From Ligustrum vulgare (taxonomy: Eukaryota; Streptophyta; Magnoliopsida; Lamiales; Oleaceae), in NCBI GenBank assembly GCA_963555705.1, contig OY743180.1, positions 39,650,129 through 39,714,128 of the forward strand: DNA of 64,000 bases, written 5' to 3'. Position numbers and translations under genes: made by a program. The notes beneath the pieces were generated by a model, which was not told where the DNA came from, made no database searches, and worked only from the letters and a program-made list of their open reading frames with translations. This document shows positions 34,015-46,120 of the stretch, one piece after another (positions within the stretch are counted from its first letter, which is position 1; each line of letters begins with the position of its first letter).

Positions 34015-35630
34015 ATGGAGAATGAAATAACCCTAGCCACTATCAAATTGATGAATCGAGATCTTGTCAGGCTCGATAGATTTGATGGGACTAACTTCAC
34101 ATGTTGGCAAGACAAGTTGAAATTTCTACTCACCACATAATAGATTTTCTATATTTTGGGTCTGGATTTGGAACCATTAGCGGAACTGGCGGAGACGGAG
34201 ATGGATATTTAAGGGTTGAAAGGAAGAAAAGACAAGAAGATGAATTGATATGCCATGGTCACAATTTGAATGCTTTGTCAAACCGGTTATATGATCTATA
34301 CATCAACACCTCTTCTTCAAAAGATATTTGGGACGAGTTGGAAAAAAAATATAAAGCAGAAGAAGAAGGTACCAATAATTTTTTAATTACAAAATACTTT
34401 GATTTTAAATCTTTGAATAATATTCACATTCTTTCCCAAGTGCATGAATTGTAAGTACTTGTCAACAAATTAAAAAGCAGTCAAAATAGAACTCCCAAAA
34501 TCATTTCAAGTAGGGTAAATTATTGCCAAACTTCCAAATGCTTGGAAAGGATACCGGAAGATGATTCTTCATAACTCCAAAGATTTCTCTTTAGAACGTC
34601 TATAAAAACATCTACGCATTGAAGAAGAATCAAGAACTAGAGACAAGAATGAAAATTCTTATGAAACCAAATCTAAAGCAAATGCCATTGAAAAAACTGA
34701 ACACTCCAACAAGGAGAAATTTAAAGTGAATCCTCTTGGTTCTAAAAAGGACAAAGGGAAGTTCAACCTAAAACCAAATGGACCATGTTATTTTTGTGGA
34801 AAACCCGACCATTAGGCCAAGGTATGCAGGCATAAAAGGAAAATCAACGGGGAACACAAAATAAACTTCGTTGAAGATGACTACATTGTGGCTACAATAT
34901 GTGAAGTCAACGCTATTAGAGGAAAAGTTCAAGGTTGGTGGTACGACGCTTGTGCTATTGTACATGTGTGTTATGATAAGTCCTTATTCAAAACTTATCA
35001 TGATATTAAAGATGGACATGATATGCAAATGGGTAATAAATGTCGCTGCAAAGTGGTTGGAAAAGGAAGTGTGGACATCATCTTCACATCAATAAAATTA
35101 TTACTCTTACTAATGTATTCCATGTTCCGGACATGAATAGGAACTTAGTTAGTGGTGATCATATGGGAAAAACCAAAATCAAAAGTGTTTATGAATTCGG
35201 TAAACTTGTATTATTCGTTACTGGGATCTTTGATGGAAAATGCTATTCTAGAGATGGAATTGTTAGATTATGTACTGTTGACAATAATAATATGAATAAA
35301 GTGAATTCAACTTATATGCTTGATTCTTTTACTTTATGACATGGTAAATTAGGGTATATAGGAAATAGTACTATGAAAAGAAAGAAAAAACGTGACTTAA
35401 TATCTTATGAGGAAAATAAAGTCTATAGATGTAAAACTTGTGTGGAATCAAAGATGATTAAGAAATCTTTTCATAATGTGACTAGAACAACACAATTGTT
35501 AGATCTTGTGCATACCTTGAATTAAATGGCATGTTAACGAGAGGTGGAAATAGATATTTCATAATATTTATTGATGATTGTTCTAGATTTACTTATGTTT
35601 ATTTATTAAAACATAAGGATGAGACATTTG
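34015..35630 (+). pseudogene. Copia gag and pre-integrase (first copy)
   Basis: The ATG at 34015 opens LDRFDGTNFTCWQDKLKFLL, the copia-type gag (UBN2 family) N-terminus, with a stop at about 34138. A shifted frame continues with LYDLYINTSSSKDIWDELEK then KYKAEEEGTNNFLITKYFDF. A CCHC knuckle follows (CYFCGKPDH-stop-AKVC, about 34788-34830), with the stop inside the finger. Next are the protease region (DACAIVHVCYD), the GAG-pre-integrase block (HGKLGYIGNSTMKRKK, CKTCVESKM) and the start of the integrase core (YFIIFIDDCSRFTYVYLLKH, with its first catalytic D). Multiple stops and shifts make it non-functional. From 34776 onward it is duplicated. Confidence 0.85.
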
Positions 35631-36486
35631 AAATGGACCATTTTATGTTTGTAGAAAACCCGACCATTAGGCCAAGGTATGCAGGCATAAAAAGAAAATC
35701 AATGGGGAACACAAAATAAAGTTCGTTGAAGATGACTACATTGTGGCTACAATATGTGAAGTGAATGCTATTAGAGGAAAAGCTCAAGGTTGGTGGTACG
35801 ACGCTTGTGCTATTGTACATGTGTGTTATGATAAGTCCTTATTCAAACCTTATCATGATATTAAAGATGGACATGAGATGCAAATGGGTAATAAAGGTCA
35901 CTGCAAAGTGGTTGGAAAAGGAAGTATGGACATCATCTTCACATCAATAAAATTATTACTCTTACTATTGTATTACGTGTTCCGGACATGAATAGAAACT
36001 TAGTTAGTGGTGATCTTATGGGAAAAACCAAAATCAAAAGTGTTTATAATTCGGTAAACTTGTATTATTCGGTATTGGGATCTTTGACGGAAAATGCTAT
36101 TCTAGTGATGGAATTGTTAGATTATGTACTGTTGACAATGATAATATGAATAAAGTGAATTCCGCTTATATGCTCGATTCTTTTACTTTATGGCATGGTA
36201 AATTAGAGCGTATAAGAAATAGTACTATGAAAAGAAAGAAAAAATGTGACTTAATATCTTACGATGAAAATAAAGTCTATAGATGTAAAACTTGTGTGGA
36301 ATCAAAGATGATTAAGAAATCTTTTCATAATGTGACTAGAACAACACAATTGTAAGATCTTGTGCATACCGTGAATTAAATGGCATGTTAACAAGAGGTG
36401 GAAATAGATATTTCATAATATTTATTGATGATTGTTCTAAATTTACTTATGTTTATTTATTAAAACATAAGGATGAGACTTTTGAA
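34776..36486 (+). repeat. 855-bp tandem duplication inside the copia element
   Basis: Unit 1 (34776-35630) and unit 2 (35631-36486) both start AAATGGACCAT and end around GATGAGACATTTGAA. The second junction falls in mid-integrase (DETFE then MDHFMFVENPTIRPRYAG, out of frame). The units differ by scattered substitutions and small indels of a few per cent, so the duplication is old. Short homology (AAATGGACC-like) at the joint suggests replication slippage or unequal exchange. Confidence 0.9.
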
Positions 36487-37150
36487 ACTTTCAAAGCATA
36501 TAAAATTGAAGTTGAAAATCACTTGAGTAAGAAAATAAAACTCCTAGAAGTGATAGAGGTGGTGAATATTTCTCTAGTGATTTTAACTTTGCATAATTCA
36601 TTAATGTAGTGCACCTAGAACACCTGAACAAAATTGTTTGGATGAAAGAAAAAAGTAGGACACATGCTGAAATGATTAATGCAATGTTGATTTATTCTAA
36701 ATTGCCATTTAATCTTTGGGGGTAAAGATTTATTTAGTGCATGTCATATATTGAATCGGGTTCCTTATAAATTTACTAAGGTATCTCCACATGAATTATG
36801 GAAATGAAGAAAACCAAACATTGGTTACTTCAAAGTGGGGGGAGCGTCTTGCTTATTGCAAAAACATTGATCCTAAACAAACAAAACTTGGTCCAAGAGG
36901 GATCAAATGTGCATTTTTTGGATATGCTGTAAATTGTAAAGCATATCGATTATTGAACTTAGAGACCAATGTGGTAATTGAATCACGCGAAATAGAGTTC
37001 TTTGAGGATTCATTATCTTTGGATAAAAATTCTATTGAGGAATTACATAAAGAGATTACTAGATCTACAAGATCACTTGGAGAAACATTCTTGTAAGATG
37101 ATGATGATCCTAATGAACTTCGTAGAAGCAAAAGAAAATTTATTGATTTC
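35631..37150 (+). pseudogene. Copia protease/integrase (second copy) and integrase C-terminus
   Basis: It repeats the protease and pre-integrase blocks, then runs past the duplication into the rest of integrase (ETFKAYKIEVENHLSKKIKL). The C-terminal region has LPFNLWG, HILNRVPYKFTKVSPHELW, FKVWG and KLGPRGIKCAFFGYAVNCKA then YRLLNLET. The copia frame decays near 37140 at DDDDPNELRRSKRK, the usual linker to RT, and no RT, RNase H or 3' LTR follows. The element is therefore truncated at the integrase-RT boundary. Confidence 0.85.
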
Positions 37151-38181
37151 TTTCAATATTTGTTTAACATATTCTTTTATATATCAATGATCAATCAATT
37201 CAAATATAATTTGAATCATTTAACTAGTAGATTATTGAAATGTGTAGTTTATTAAATGTAATCATTTTAATTTTAAGAATAGAGAGTTCCGCTCTCCAAA
37301 ATTGAAAAGCCTCTCTCTCTCTCTCTCTCTCTCAAAAAAAATTAAAAATAGAGTCTCCTGAAACTTAGTTTTAAGCATTGACTCTCTAAAATATGGTGTA
37401 TCTTGTATTTAGAGAGTCTTTTGGAGATACTTTTAAAGTAATCAGAATAATTGTCAACTCCCAATATATTAGATTTTTCACTAACTTTTATGCAATATAT
37501 AACTTGAAGTCAATATAAGAATCAAGCTCTCCATGAGAAGTTTTCGATTTTTGCTATAAAGAAAATACATATGATGCAATTTTCACCCTTCATTAATTAA
37601 AATGGGACTAGCTTGTTCTTGGAACAATAGTTTAAGAATGAGTTTGTTTGATGAATTGTTTAAGAAAATTGTTTTTTGTTTGATAGTCTACATATGTGAT
37701 TATATCACTTGCTTGAACCTAAAAGAATTTGTAAAGTATAAAAAACATCATGATTAGCTTTGTTATCAACTTTGTTATCAGCTTATCACGTGTTTTGTTT
37801 TTAGTTTAATTTTGTGACTCAAGATATCCCTCAATATAGTTACAAAATTACATGCAATACATGTATTACATAAATGTATTAAGTGAGGTGAGTCGCTCAC
37901 CAATTCAGCTCATTTCCAAGGCACTCATGGGTACAAACTAAGAAGCAAAATATTTGAACAGTCATTTGTTAGTTCACATGAGTTGACTTTCGAGCTGACT
38001 CGCTTGGTGGACTAAGTCGAGCCCCACAAAGGATGAACAAAGGATGAATAGTGCCATCATGACCCATTTAATATCCCTAGTTGCATAGTAATTTAATAAA
38101 GATTATTGCCTCTCAATTTTTCTTGAGCATATTAAAATAATGTATAATAATGAATTGATAATCTTACAGCTTACTTAGTCT
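37151..38181. other. Intergenic DNA with a short CT microsatellite
   Basis: (CT)n runs at about 37309-37333. Nothing else is recognisable in this 1-kb stretch. Confidence 0.55.
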
Positions 38182-38480
38182 CCATTTGATATCCATTATT
38201 CAAAATCTCATTTTTTCGAAATTCATTTTCAATCAGACATTCATTAGTAGATTTTTTTCTAGATTAAAACCATAACTTTAGTACATTTTGATAAAATTTG
38301 ATGAGATGTGTGATTGAAAAGTTGTGGATCTCATAAAATGTGTGATTAAAATTAATTATTGACTTTCATTTAAGATTAAAATCATAATTATATCAAAATC
38401 AAACAGGGGAAAAATAATCTATATTCCAAAATTTTACTATTACAAATGATATTATTTGAAATAATGGGTCTCAAACATGG
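38182..38480. mobile_element. Candidate MITE (about 300 bp)
   Basis: The left end CCATTTGATATCCATTATTC and the right end, in reverse complement CCATGTTTGAGACCCATTAT, match over about 25 bp with a few changes. The interior is AT-rich and non-coding. No target duplication can be read with confidence, so the superfamily is open. Confidence 0.55.
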
Positions 38481-39182
38481 CTATTATATTTAAATAGAAA
38501 TGGGAGAAAAAGTGGTAACGAGAAAAGACAAAAATAAAATACACAAATTGGAAGGGAGGCTCCTATATAAACCGGGTGGAAGATACACACACAAAATAGA
38601 GTTGTGCTCTATTCTTTAACATTGTAGGGTTTATAAATTAATTTATTTATGTTTTTTGAAATAATTTATGTGGTTAAAAAGTGGAGATAGAAAATGTGTG
38701 ATTAAAAGTGGTTTGAGAAATTGTGTTGTTTATAAATTTGTTTACAAATTTTAATGATTGCACTAAAGAATAAAGACTTTGTTAAAAGTTGTATGTTTAA
38801 AAACATGTTTTTTTATGCTTAGAAGGTAAGATATGTGACTCAATTTTTTTTTTCTCCAGTGTAGTTTTTTTTGGTGTTGAACTTTGTTCTTAGTCAGATT
38901 TTTTACCAATCGGTGAGGATCAGAAGCAACATTTAGAGTTAACTCCAGAATTACTTGAGCACATTAACTAGCTTCTTGGTGGACGGAAGTGGAAAAAATT
39001 AGGTGGGTAACGATGCAAGGTTTGATTGGGATGGAAAAAGTTTCCTTCTTGAGTTGAAAGTTTGTTTTCCAACCATATTTATTCTCTATTCTATTTTTTC
39101 CAGTGTCAATAGGAACTAAATAATTTGTTTATATCACAGATGAGGTTTAAGGTCAGGCTTTTATATTGATACTTGTTTGATA
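38481..39182. other. Intergenic DNA flanking the Helitron 3' end
   Basis: No coding motif. The Helitron end is marked by an A at 39182, next to CTAG. Confidence 0.5.
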
Positions 39183-39210
39183 CTAGTGATATACACGTGG
39201 GTTGCTCGTG
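39183..39210 (-). other. Helitron 3' terminus and hairpin
   Basis: The minus strand reads CACGAGCAACCCACGTG, then TATATCACTAG, then T outside. The stem pairs CACG with CGTG plus inner pairs with mismatches, weaker than the usual GC-rich stem. The hairpin is the replication stop signal of rolling-circle transposons. Confidence 0.75.
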
Positions 39211-39624
39211 ATAAACCAGTAATTTTTAAAATTTGTTATAGAATTTGTAATATCTTCAAAAGTTGAGATAATTAGTTCTTAACGGTTATACGTTATACCA
39301 AGTTTTGGTATAAAAATGGAACATGTTATGTTATATTCTTTCATATTATAATGATAAATATTGATAATTTATTCAAATTCATTGTAATTAAAACACGTTT
39401 CGGGATGAGTTTAAAGTATGACAATACTTATAGTAACTTCAATTCGGGTAAATTGGTGATTGACGTTTGATGATTGATTAACTTGTGGTATAAAATATAA
39501 TGAATTTGGTGATGTATTAATATTAGGGGTCTTCAGGCTTGCATTTACAAACAATAAAATGAATCATTATTAATTGTATTACGAGAGAATGTATCGGTAA
39601 ATTACATACAATGTTACATTTATT

Positions 39625-39669
<45 letters not shown>
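39625..39669. repeat. (GTA)15 microsatellite
   Basis: Fifteen GTA repeats at the 3' end of the helicase frame. On the minus strand they read as a leucine run, so the array replaced or extended the natural C-terminus. Probably variable in length between individuals. Confidence 0.9.
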
Positions 39670-42600
39670 ATTCCTTGTAAACAATATTCTTTGTGCATGT
39701 CTTGTTTTTGTTAGGCCTGTCTGATTTGATTAACACCTTTGTGGTTGACATTGATGTGCCCCTTGATAGTGCAACATATAGTTGACCATTAGAAAATACA
39801 TATTGCTTTAGATATACTCCAACATGTGGAATAGTATGTCCTTGAGCTTTATTTATTGTCATTGTGAAACAAAGGCGCTTGGGAAATTGCTTTCTCCTGA
39901 ACTTGAATGGATATCCTTCATCATTTGCTGGACTAAGTGGGATCCTACCCAGTCGTACTTGCTTTCCAGCATGTTGTCTTATTGTTATCTCTGCATGTAT
40001 AGCATGGTTACCAAATTTTTTGCACACCATTCTTTTTCCATTACAAAGGCCATTCGACAAATCCAAATTCTTCACAACATAAATGCACAATTCTTCTTAA
40101 GAGCCAGTTTGTGTGGCGGAACACCATTTGGTAGCAATGTGTTTAGAAGTTCTTCCTGATAATAATTATCGGTATCATCTATAGCCTCGTCAAAACTTAT
40201 GTAGGTTTTAGGCTCTTCGGGGAAAAGTTGTGTGAGTTCCTCATTTAGATGGTCAACATACTCATTTTTTGTTGCCAGGATAGCTCGATTTTTTTATGTA
40301 TTCAGAAGATTGAAAATATTTGCTCAACTCAGGGAAGATGCTATGAATTAGCATCGTTTATGATGAACAACCACTTGCTTCTTCAATGAGCATTTCTTTA
40401 GGAAGTGAGATCAGATCTTCATCTAGAGTAGGTTCTTGTACATCATCGATTTTGAGTAGAAAATTTGCGAAAATCGGATCACATAGTGCTCTCATATTTT
40501 TGGTAAGTTTGAGTATTTCCATTTTCTCCCACGGATATGATCTCACTAAACTGACATTTACGATTTGTTGTCTCGTAGCTCTTGGCACTACAAGAAGCAC
40601 TTGTCTAAAGTCATCTCCGAAAACAAAAACTTTTCCACCGAACAGTTCAGGATTTTTCATAACATATCTTAAAGATCTATCAACTACTTCAATCGAAAAA
40701 CGCTTTTCCTTAGGTGCTTCATCCCATATGATTAATTTTTCTATTCTCAATAACTCAGCTTTACCACTCTGTTTTGATATGTTGCACATGCTTGACTCTG
40801 TTGTTTGGAGTGGGATGCCCAATCTTGAATGTGATGTATTGCAGCTGCTACACCGGAAGTTGTTGTAGTGCTATATTTCTCTTTGATCTTACATTTGCTA
40901 GTAACACTCGATACAAGAAAGTCTTAACTCTTGCACCTGAACCATCAATAAAGAACATGCCACTTTTTCTAGCATTTATTCGATCAATAATTGAGATGTA
41001 AGCAACTTTTTGTTCAGAATTGAGTTTCGATTCTACAGCGAAATCTTCTATAGATACTTCAATACTTTCTTCTTTGACTATTTCTTTTACTTGTGACTTC
41101 GTTGTATTTAGTTGAAAAGATTCATAATCAATATCTGGTAAATCATACTGGTCAACGTTCTTTCCCATGGATTCTAGAATGCCTTTTATATCTAGAACAG
41201 TGTTTTGTTCTTGAGTATAAATGTCACATTCTTTCTTCTTAAAATCCTCAGACAATGAATCGAAGTACTTGTCCCACAATCTTCTTGCCTATGTTGGTTC
41301 ACAATACACTAATATTGTGGCAAACAACCTTCGAATGGCTTTTGGCATTTCAAATGTTGATGCTTCGTCTAAACAGTCCATAATAGTGTTATATGATTCT
41401 AGCAATCCCCTTTCTTGTGCAACTTGCTTAAATGATGAGTATTGTTCTCCATCAACCGTTGTTATATATTCAAAAGAAGTTGCACCTCGGACATGATTCA
41501 GTAATAGCCTTAAATAGTATCTTTCACCTTCAGCTGGTGAAACTCCATTTATTCTTGATATCACCACTCCTCTTTTGCTTGGTGCCTAGGTTCTTGATTG
41601 CTTATTCCATACATAATGTTCTGGAAACTCTCTGTACAAAATAATTTTGGCATTTTGACATTTTTGACATGTTGCAAAATATTCTGTTAGCATAGTTTTC
41701 GACTAGTGATCTTGATGAATAAAATTTGTCAAATTCTGGCCTTCCTAATATGATACCAAGTGCATGTTTGGCAAGTGTAATTGTAAGTTTATTATTGCCA
41801 GATACATTTCACTCAATTTGAATTCAAAAATTCTCCACATTGATTCTTGTGCTGAAACCCATCTTGCATCTTGAAATTCTTGTATTTCATCTACGACATT
41901 ACCATCACAATCAGACGATATGCGAATTGCTGCCTTATCATGTCCTTTGTAAATGTACTTGTACAAATATTTAACTGCCTTTAGTCCAGAACAAATTTCG
42001 ATGTTTATGTGATAGTTATATCTTGATAACAAGTATGGATTATATGGAACTACCACGATTATCTAAAGTACATTTCGCACTCTAACCTGTAAATATAAAT
42101 TAAATATAATTAGATGGTTATAAGTTTTGGTTACAGAGAACATACATCTTTTTAGAGTAGTAAATATTTGTATAAAAAAATCGTTTCTCTTTATTATATA
42201 TTTGCAAAACTAAACTTACTTGTGTTCCATCATTTTTCCTTCAATACATTGGATATGAATCTTTTTCTTGCATTGTTCTTGAACAAAAAGATCTTGGATA
42301 TCGAAATTTGCACTTTCTGTTGATAATGCAAGAGTTTTCTCTTGTTTTGTTCTCCAAATGGACCATGCATCATATGTCTAATGACTGCTTCATAAAGAAT
42401 GGGGTTCACATTTTTATCTGGCATTTCTGCACACACATATTTATCATACTCATCCGGGTTATTTATTTTATATCCAGCTTTCAAAATAATCAAAAGGTGC
42501 ATGTGGTAATCCGCTTTTTTGGAATTCAATAGCATAAACATTTCCGAAACTTTTCCAAATATTTCCTTCTTGAATAACTGATTTTTAAAGTCCTGTAGCT

Positions 42601-44003
42601 TTGCACGAAAAATCCTTGAACTTAAATCTGGTTTATCTTGTGCACGTTATCCTTCTTTTAGTTCATTTCTAATTTCTTTCCAATCTGAGTTGCATGTAAC
42701 TGTGATAAACAAATCTGGTTTCCCAAATCGTTGAACTAATGCCATTGCATCTAGAAAACGACTTCACATATCTCTTGGACCTCCAACAAATGTAATAGGT
42801 AGAACGATTCTCTTTGCAATTTTGTTCACTCTTGTTTCTCCAGCAATAATGCTGTCAACTATTCCTTGGTAAAGTTCAGATCGTATTTGAGATTGTTTCT
42901 AGAGAAAAAATCCAAGCCTTGTAGTTTCAAGCTTTATGTACACGTCAATGACAAATTGGTGTAATAACCTTCCAGCTAAAAGAATTGTTGACTGGCTTGA
43001 ACTTCTAATCTGTAGTTTATAACAATAATATTCCCTGCAATTTACGTTTGCAGATCCTCGACCGGAAATGCCTATGAGAATTTTAGAAATTAGAGGTATT
43101 ATTATTATTATTATGAAAACAATTTAGACATCTATAACCACATAAAAGTGTTTAGAAAGAATGAGATATTTTTTTTCCAAATCAAAATATCTTACTTATT
43201 AATTAAAAGTGAAAATGTATTCATGAAAAATGAGTATTGCATAAGAGAACTTTAAGTTTTTATTTTTGAAATGAAAGTACCTTGACGTTCGAGGTCAAGC
43301 GCTTGCTCAATAGAATTGTGCACTTCTGTCTAAATGATGTTGCTTCCTCTATTTATTCCAAACCCTTGAATCTCATGAACATATCTCTTTTTTATATCTA
43401 GGTGACAGCCTGCTTCACCCTTAGGAAAGAGTATAGGATATTGAAGAGAATCGTAACAACTAAAATATTGCAGTGACCTCGTCAGCACTTGGTGTGTTAT
43501 AGCACGTTGATCTAACTTGACAATGCTTGCTATACGTATGTGAAGATCTTGAATTGTAGATAAGTCCTTTAAAGAATGCAAGGTTTTGGCATAGGGATTT
43601 TCTTTTAGAATTATCATCAACTTTTGCATGATAGCTTCATCGAGTTGTTGGTTTTTAGAATATTCATTCTATTTTGGAGCTCATTGTCCGTATCATAAAA
43701 GTACAATTGAAAGTACTTTGGACGATCTTCTGGTATTAGAGCAGGAAGGTCATGGTATATTTGACCTTGTGCACGAAATGTATATACTTCTTGCCTAGAC
43801 GATGCAAGATCCTTGTCCAAGGTTACGCCAAATGATGTGAATGAAAATATATTGTTGTATTCTCTATTATGTTTTCGAAACATTTGAGCATCATGTGATT
43901 GAGATGTGAAGAATAATCTTAAATCATCTGAAATGACAGTTTCTGCTAGTTTCACTTGCTCATTTGAACAACAAAAGAAAGAACTTTCAAACTCAAATTT
44001 CGT
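39670..44003 (-). pseudogene. Helitron Rep/helicase (RepHel)
   Basis: RepHel nicks, copies and transfers one strand during rolling-circle transposition. Read downward: an N-terminal block (FTSFGVTLDKDLASSRQEVY, FRAQGQIYHDLPALIPED, QLYFYDTDNELQNRM, 43640-43960), then the Rep domain with its HUH motif HMH (42497-42505), AVKYLYKYIYKGHD with both Y2 tyrosines (41943-41975) and GERYYLRLLLNHVRGATSFE (41500). The SF1 Pif1-type helicase follows with FIDGSGARVKTFLYRVLLA (Walker A, 40900-40960), IIWDEAP (Walker B, 40720), FGDDFRQVLLVVP (40610) and the C-terminal TINKAQGHTIPHVGVYL and GQLYVALSRGTSMSTTKV (39740-39860). Several stops and shifts separate these parts, and introns may account for some gaps (42062-42229, 43080-43315). 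Confidence 0.92.
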
Positions 44004-44010
44004 TGATAGT

Positions 44011-45379
44011 TAACTGTTCATACCTGTTCTTTTTTTGAATTTGGATGTTCCCTATATTTTCTAACAAATAATATGTAAATTAAAAATATAGCAAGTGTAA
44101 ATAAGTAAAAGAAAATATTACGTAATTATAGTTAGGTAATTGTTCAAATCTATTAGTCCAATCATCTTATGTGTTAATGATCTTCGGTAAAATTCAGTGT
44201 GAAGTGTGTGTATTTATTGAATTGGAGTTTTTATATTTGATTTGATGTTTCTCACTTGTGATGAAAGCAACAATAAACGAACTTACTGATATCAAAACTT
44301 CACGCGTTAGTATATATCCACAGTATTGAAGATGTATGAGGAAATATAAATTTTTTGATGAAGTTCAAGGCCTTCAATCAAAATAATAGATGCACAAGTG
44401 TGGAAATATCATTTACGGAATAATTGATAGTGTATTTGAAACTTTGAATAAATATCAATACAAAAATCATATTACATCATAAAAGAGTATAATAAATATG
44501 TAAAATAAAGGAAAAATAACAATCTCCTTTAAAATATCTAAGACTGCAACAAAAAATACTTCGCCCAAGTACTCACATTCATGATAAATTTGAAATTCTT
44601 GGATTAGGGAAATTATAAAATATAGTGTTAAACTTAACACATATTATTAGAGTGTAACAAGTTGTAGTTTCTAATTTATACTAAAATTTAGTGGAGAAGG
44701 CTTAATAATACAGGTGAATTTTATAAACAAATGGGTTGAGCTACGAAGTAAACAACTAAAATATATTCGTAATTTGAGTGACATTGAAGCTAGTCAAAAT
44801 GTCCACGTTTTCTTTTCATGTCGTACCAACCTATATTAAATTACTTGTATATAGTGAATTCATATATTGGTATATACAAAATAAAAAAAAATCCCATATG
44901 ATACAATTATTTCATATCTTATGGCACCATTTTCTTCTAATAATTCTTATCAATGTAATTTGTTGTCCACGAATTAGCATTTCGTAATAAGCTATTCTCT
45001 TTCACTTTAACGTGAAAATAAATCATTTTTTGTATTAAGACGATCATTTTCTATTGTAATATTTTAGGAAAATTTTGGCAGAATATTCCCTATAAATTGA
45101 ACTTAGCCAACCTATAGAGGGACATCATGACCACTACAAAAAAAAATATTAAATCATCAATCATAACTCAACGACATCCAACATTACCAAAACTACTTCA
45201 ACATCAATCCCTAAACTTCTCAACAATAAAAATTTAAAGTCAATAGTTTTTCAACTTATGAAATATGAAATAAACTAACTGCCAATAGAAATACTATATC
45301 TTATTTAAACTAAATCCAAACAAAACAATTTAAAGAATAAACTAATAAAAAAATAACCAATGAAAACTTAGAAAATTCT
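44011..45379. other. AT-rich intergenic DNA
   Basis: No gene or element end can be supported. A lone CACTACAAAAAAAAA at 45132 has no partner. Confidence 0.5.
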
Positions 45380-45463
45380 TTAATTCAATTTTAAATGAGA
45401 ACGAACTGCAGTATTGTCTGAGTCTGCCCCAAGCGCTCTCCTCAAATCGTCAACTTTCATCAC
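45380..45463 (-). other. Possible small exon (unrecognised)
   Basis: After TTCCAG on the minus strand, an open frame reads VMKVDDLRRALGADSDNTAV, then RSHLKLN and a stop. The composition is more gene-like than its surroundings. Its phase does not match the putative exon at 45981-46120, so a missing exon or different start would be needed. It is not a recognised family. Confidence 0.2.
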
Positions 45464-45980
45464 CTGGAACATTGGGGAATTAAAGGGGTGAGCTAAAGCT
45501 CAGCAAGTAAATTTCAATCATGTGATGCATGTTTATGACATTAAAACTTCTATGTGACTCACAATGTAACCTAGACGTGTAATCTAAACAGTTTCAATTA
45601 AGTTTGTCAATTTGACATAAAAGCTGCTAAAAACAATCACGTTCTTATATTTTAAAAATCTGAAATTAATCTACATTATTTAAGAAACCGTAATTTATAT
45701 ATACGCATATATACTTACATGTAGAAACAGTCCCCAATATCCAATTTAACAGCTAGAACTCAAAATATAACTAATATTTAAATCTGAAAATAGTTCTCAT
45801 ACATTGCAAAATGTTGAAAATAATTTAATATAAATAAATACATCAAATAAACATGTACATATTCATATATAAACAAGGTCTTGTGCGTGAATTGGTGTAT
45901 GTGTGCACGTCGTGTGTGTTGTGCATGTGCTGTGTGGACTCTATGTGTGTGAATTCGAAGAAGGGGAGGGGTGGGCTTAC

Positions 45981-46120
45981 CATGGGGTAGTGATGTCAAG
46001 CGGCGGTGATCGACTAAGGGAGGGAAGCAGCAACGCTGATTTTCCATTACCACCACCTGATTGTTCATTCATATCACCACTGTCCATTACTCTAACCAAA
46101 TAGCTCACTTCTGCATCCAT
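45981..46120 (-). CDS. Putative first exon of an unknown gene
   Basis: On the minus strand a CT-rich tract (about 46215-46240), a TATATATA (about 46196-46203) and then the ATG at 46120 open MDAEVSYLVRVMDSG, then SALLLPSLSRSPPLDITTP. The frame is cut by a good donor CCATG|GTAAGC at 45980. Promoter-like tract, leader, coding composition and donor in the right order suggest a genuine exon of a host gene or captured fragment. No family is recognised, and the downstream exons are uncertain. Confidence 0.3.

Larger units (their letters stand above)
39183..44010 (-). mobile_element. Degenerate autonomous-type Helitron
   Basis: On the minus strand the element ends ATATCACTAG (39183-39192), preceded by a short GC-rich hairpin (CACGAGCAACCCACGTG, 39194-39210) and followed by T. 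These are the CTRR end, subterminal hairpin and A-T target typical of Helitrons. The Rep/helicase gene fills most of the interior. I could not find the TC 5' end, so 44010 is only the edge of recognisable coding sequence. The RPA1-like gene near 56 kb is on the same strand and might once have belonged to the same unit. Confidence 0.8.

Noticed and set aside
39620..39669. Leucine-run C-terminus of the helicase
   Set aside because: The leucines come from the (GTA)15 array, not from a conserved domain.
40386..40868. 160-codon plus-strand frame
   Set aside because: Shadow of the Helitron helicase Walker B region, which has clear motifs on the minus strand.
45132..45150. CACTACAAAAAAAAA, considered as a CACTA end
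   Set aside because: No inverted partner with a 3-bp duplication and no subterminal repeats.
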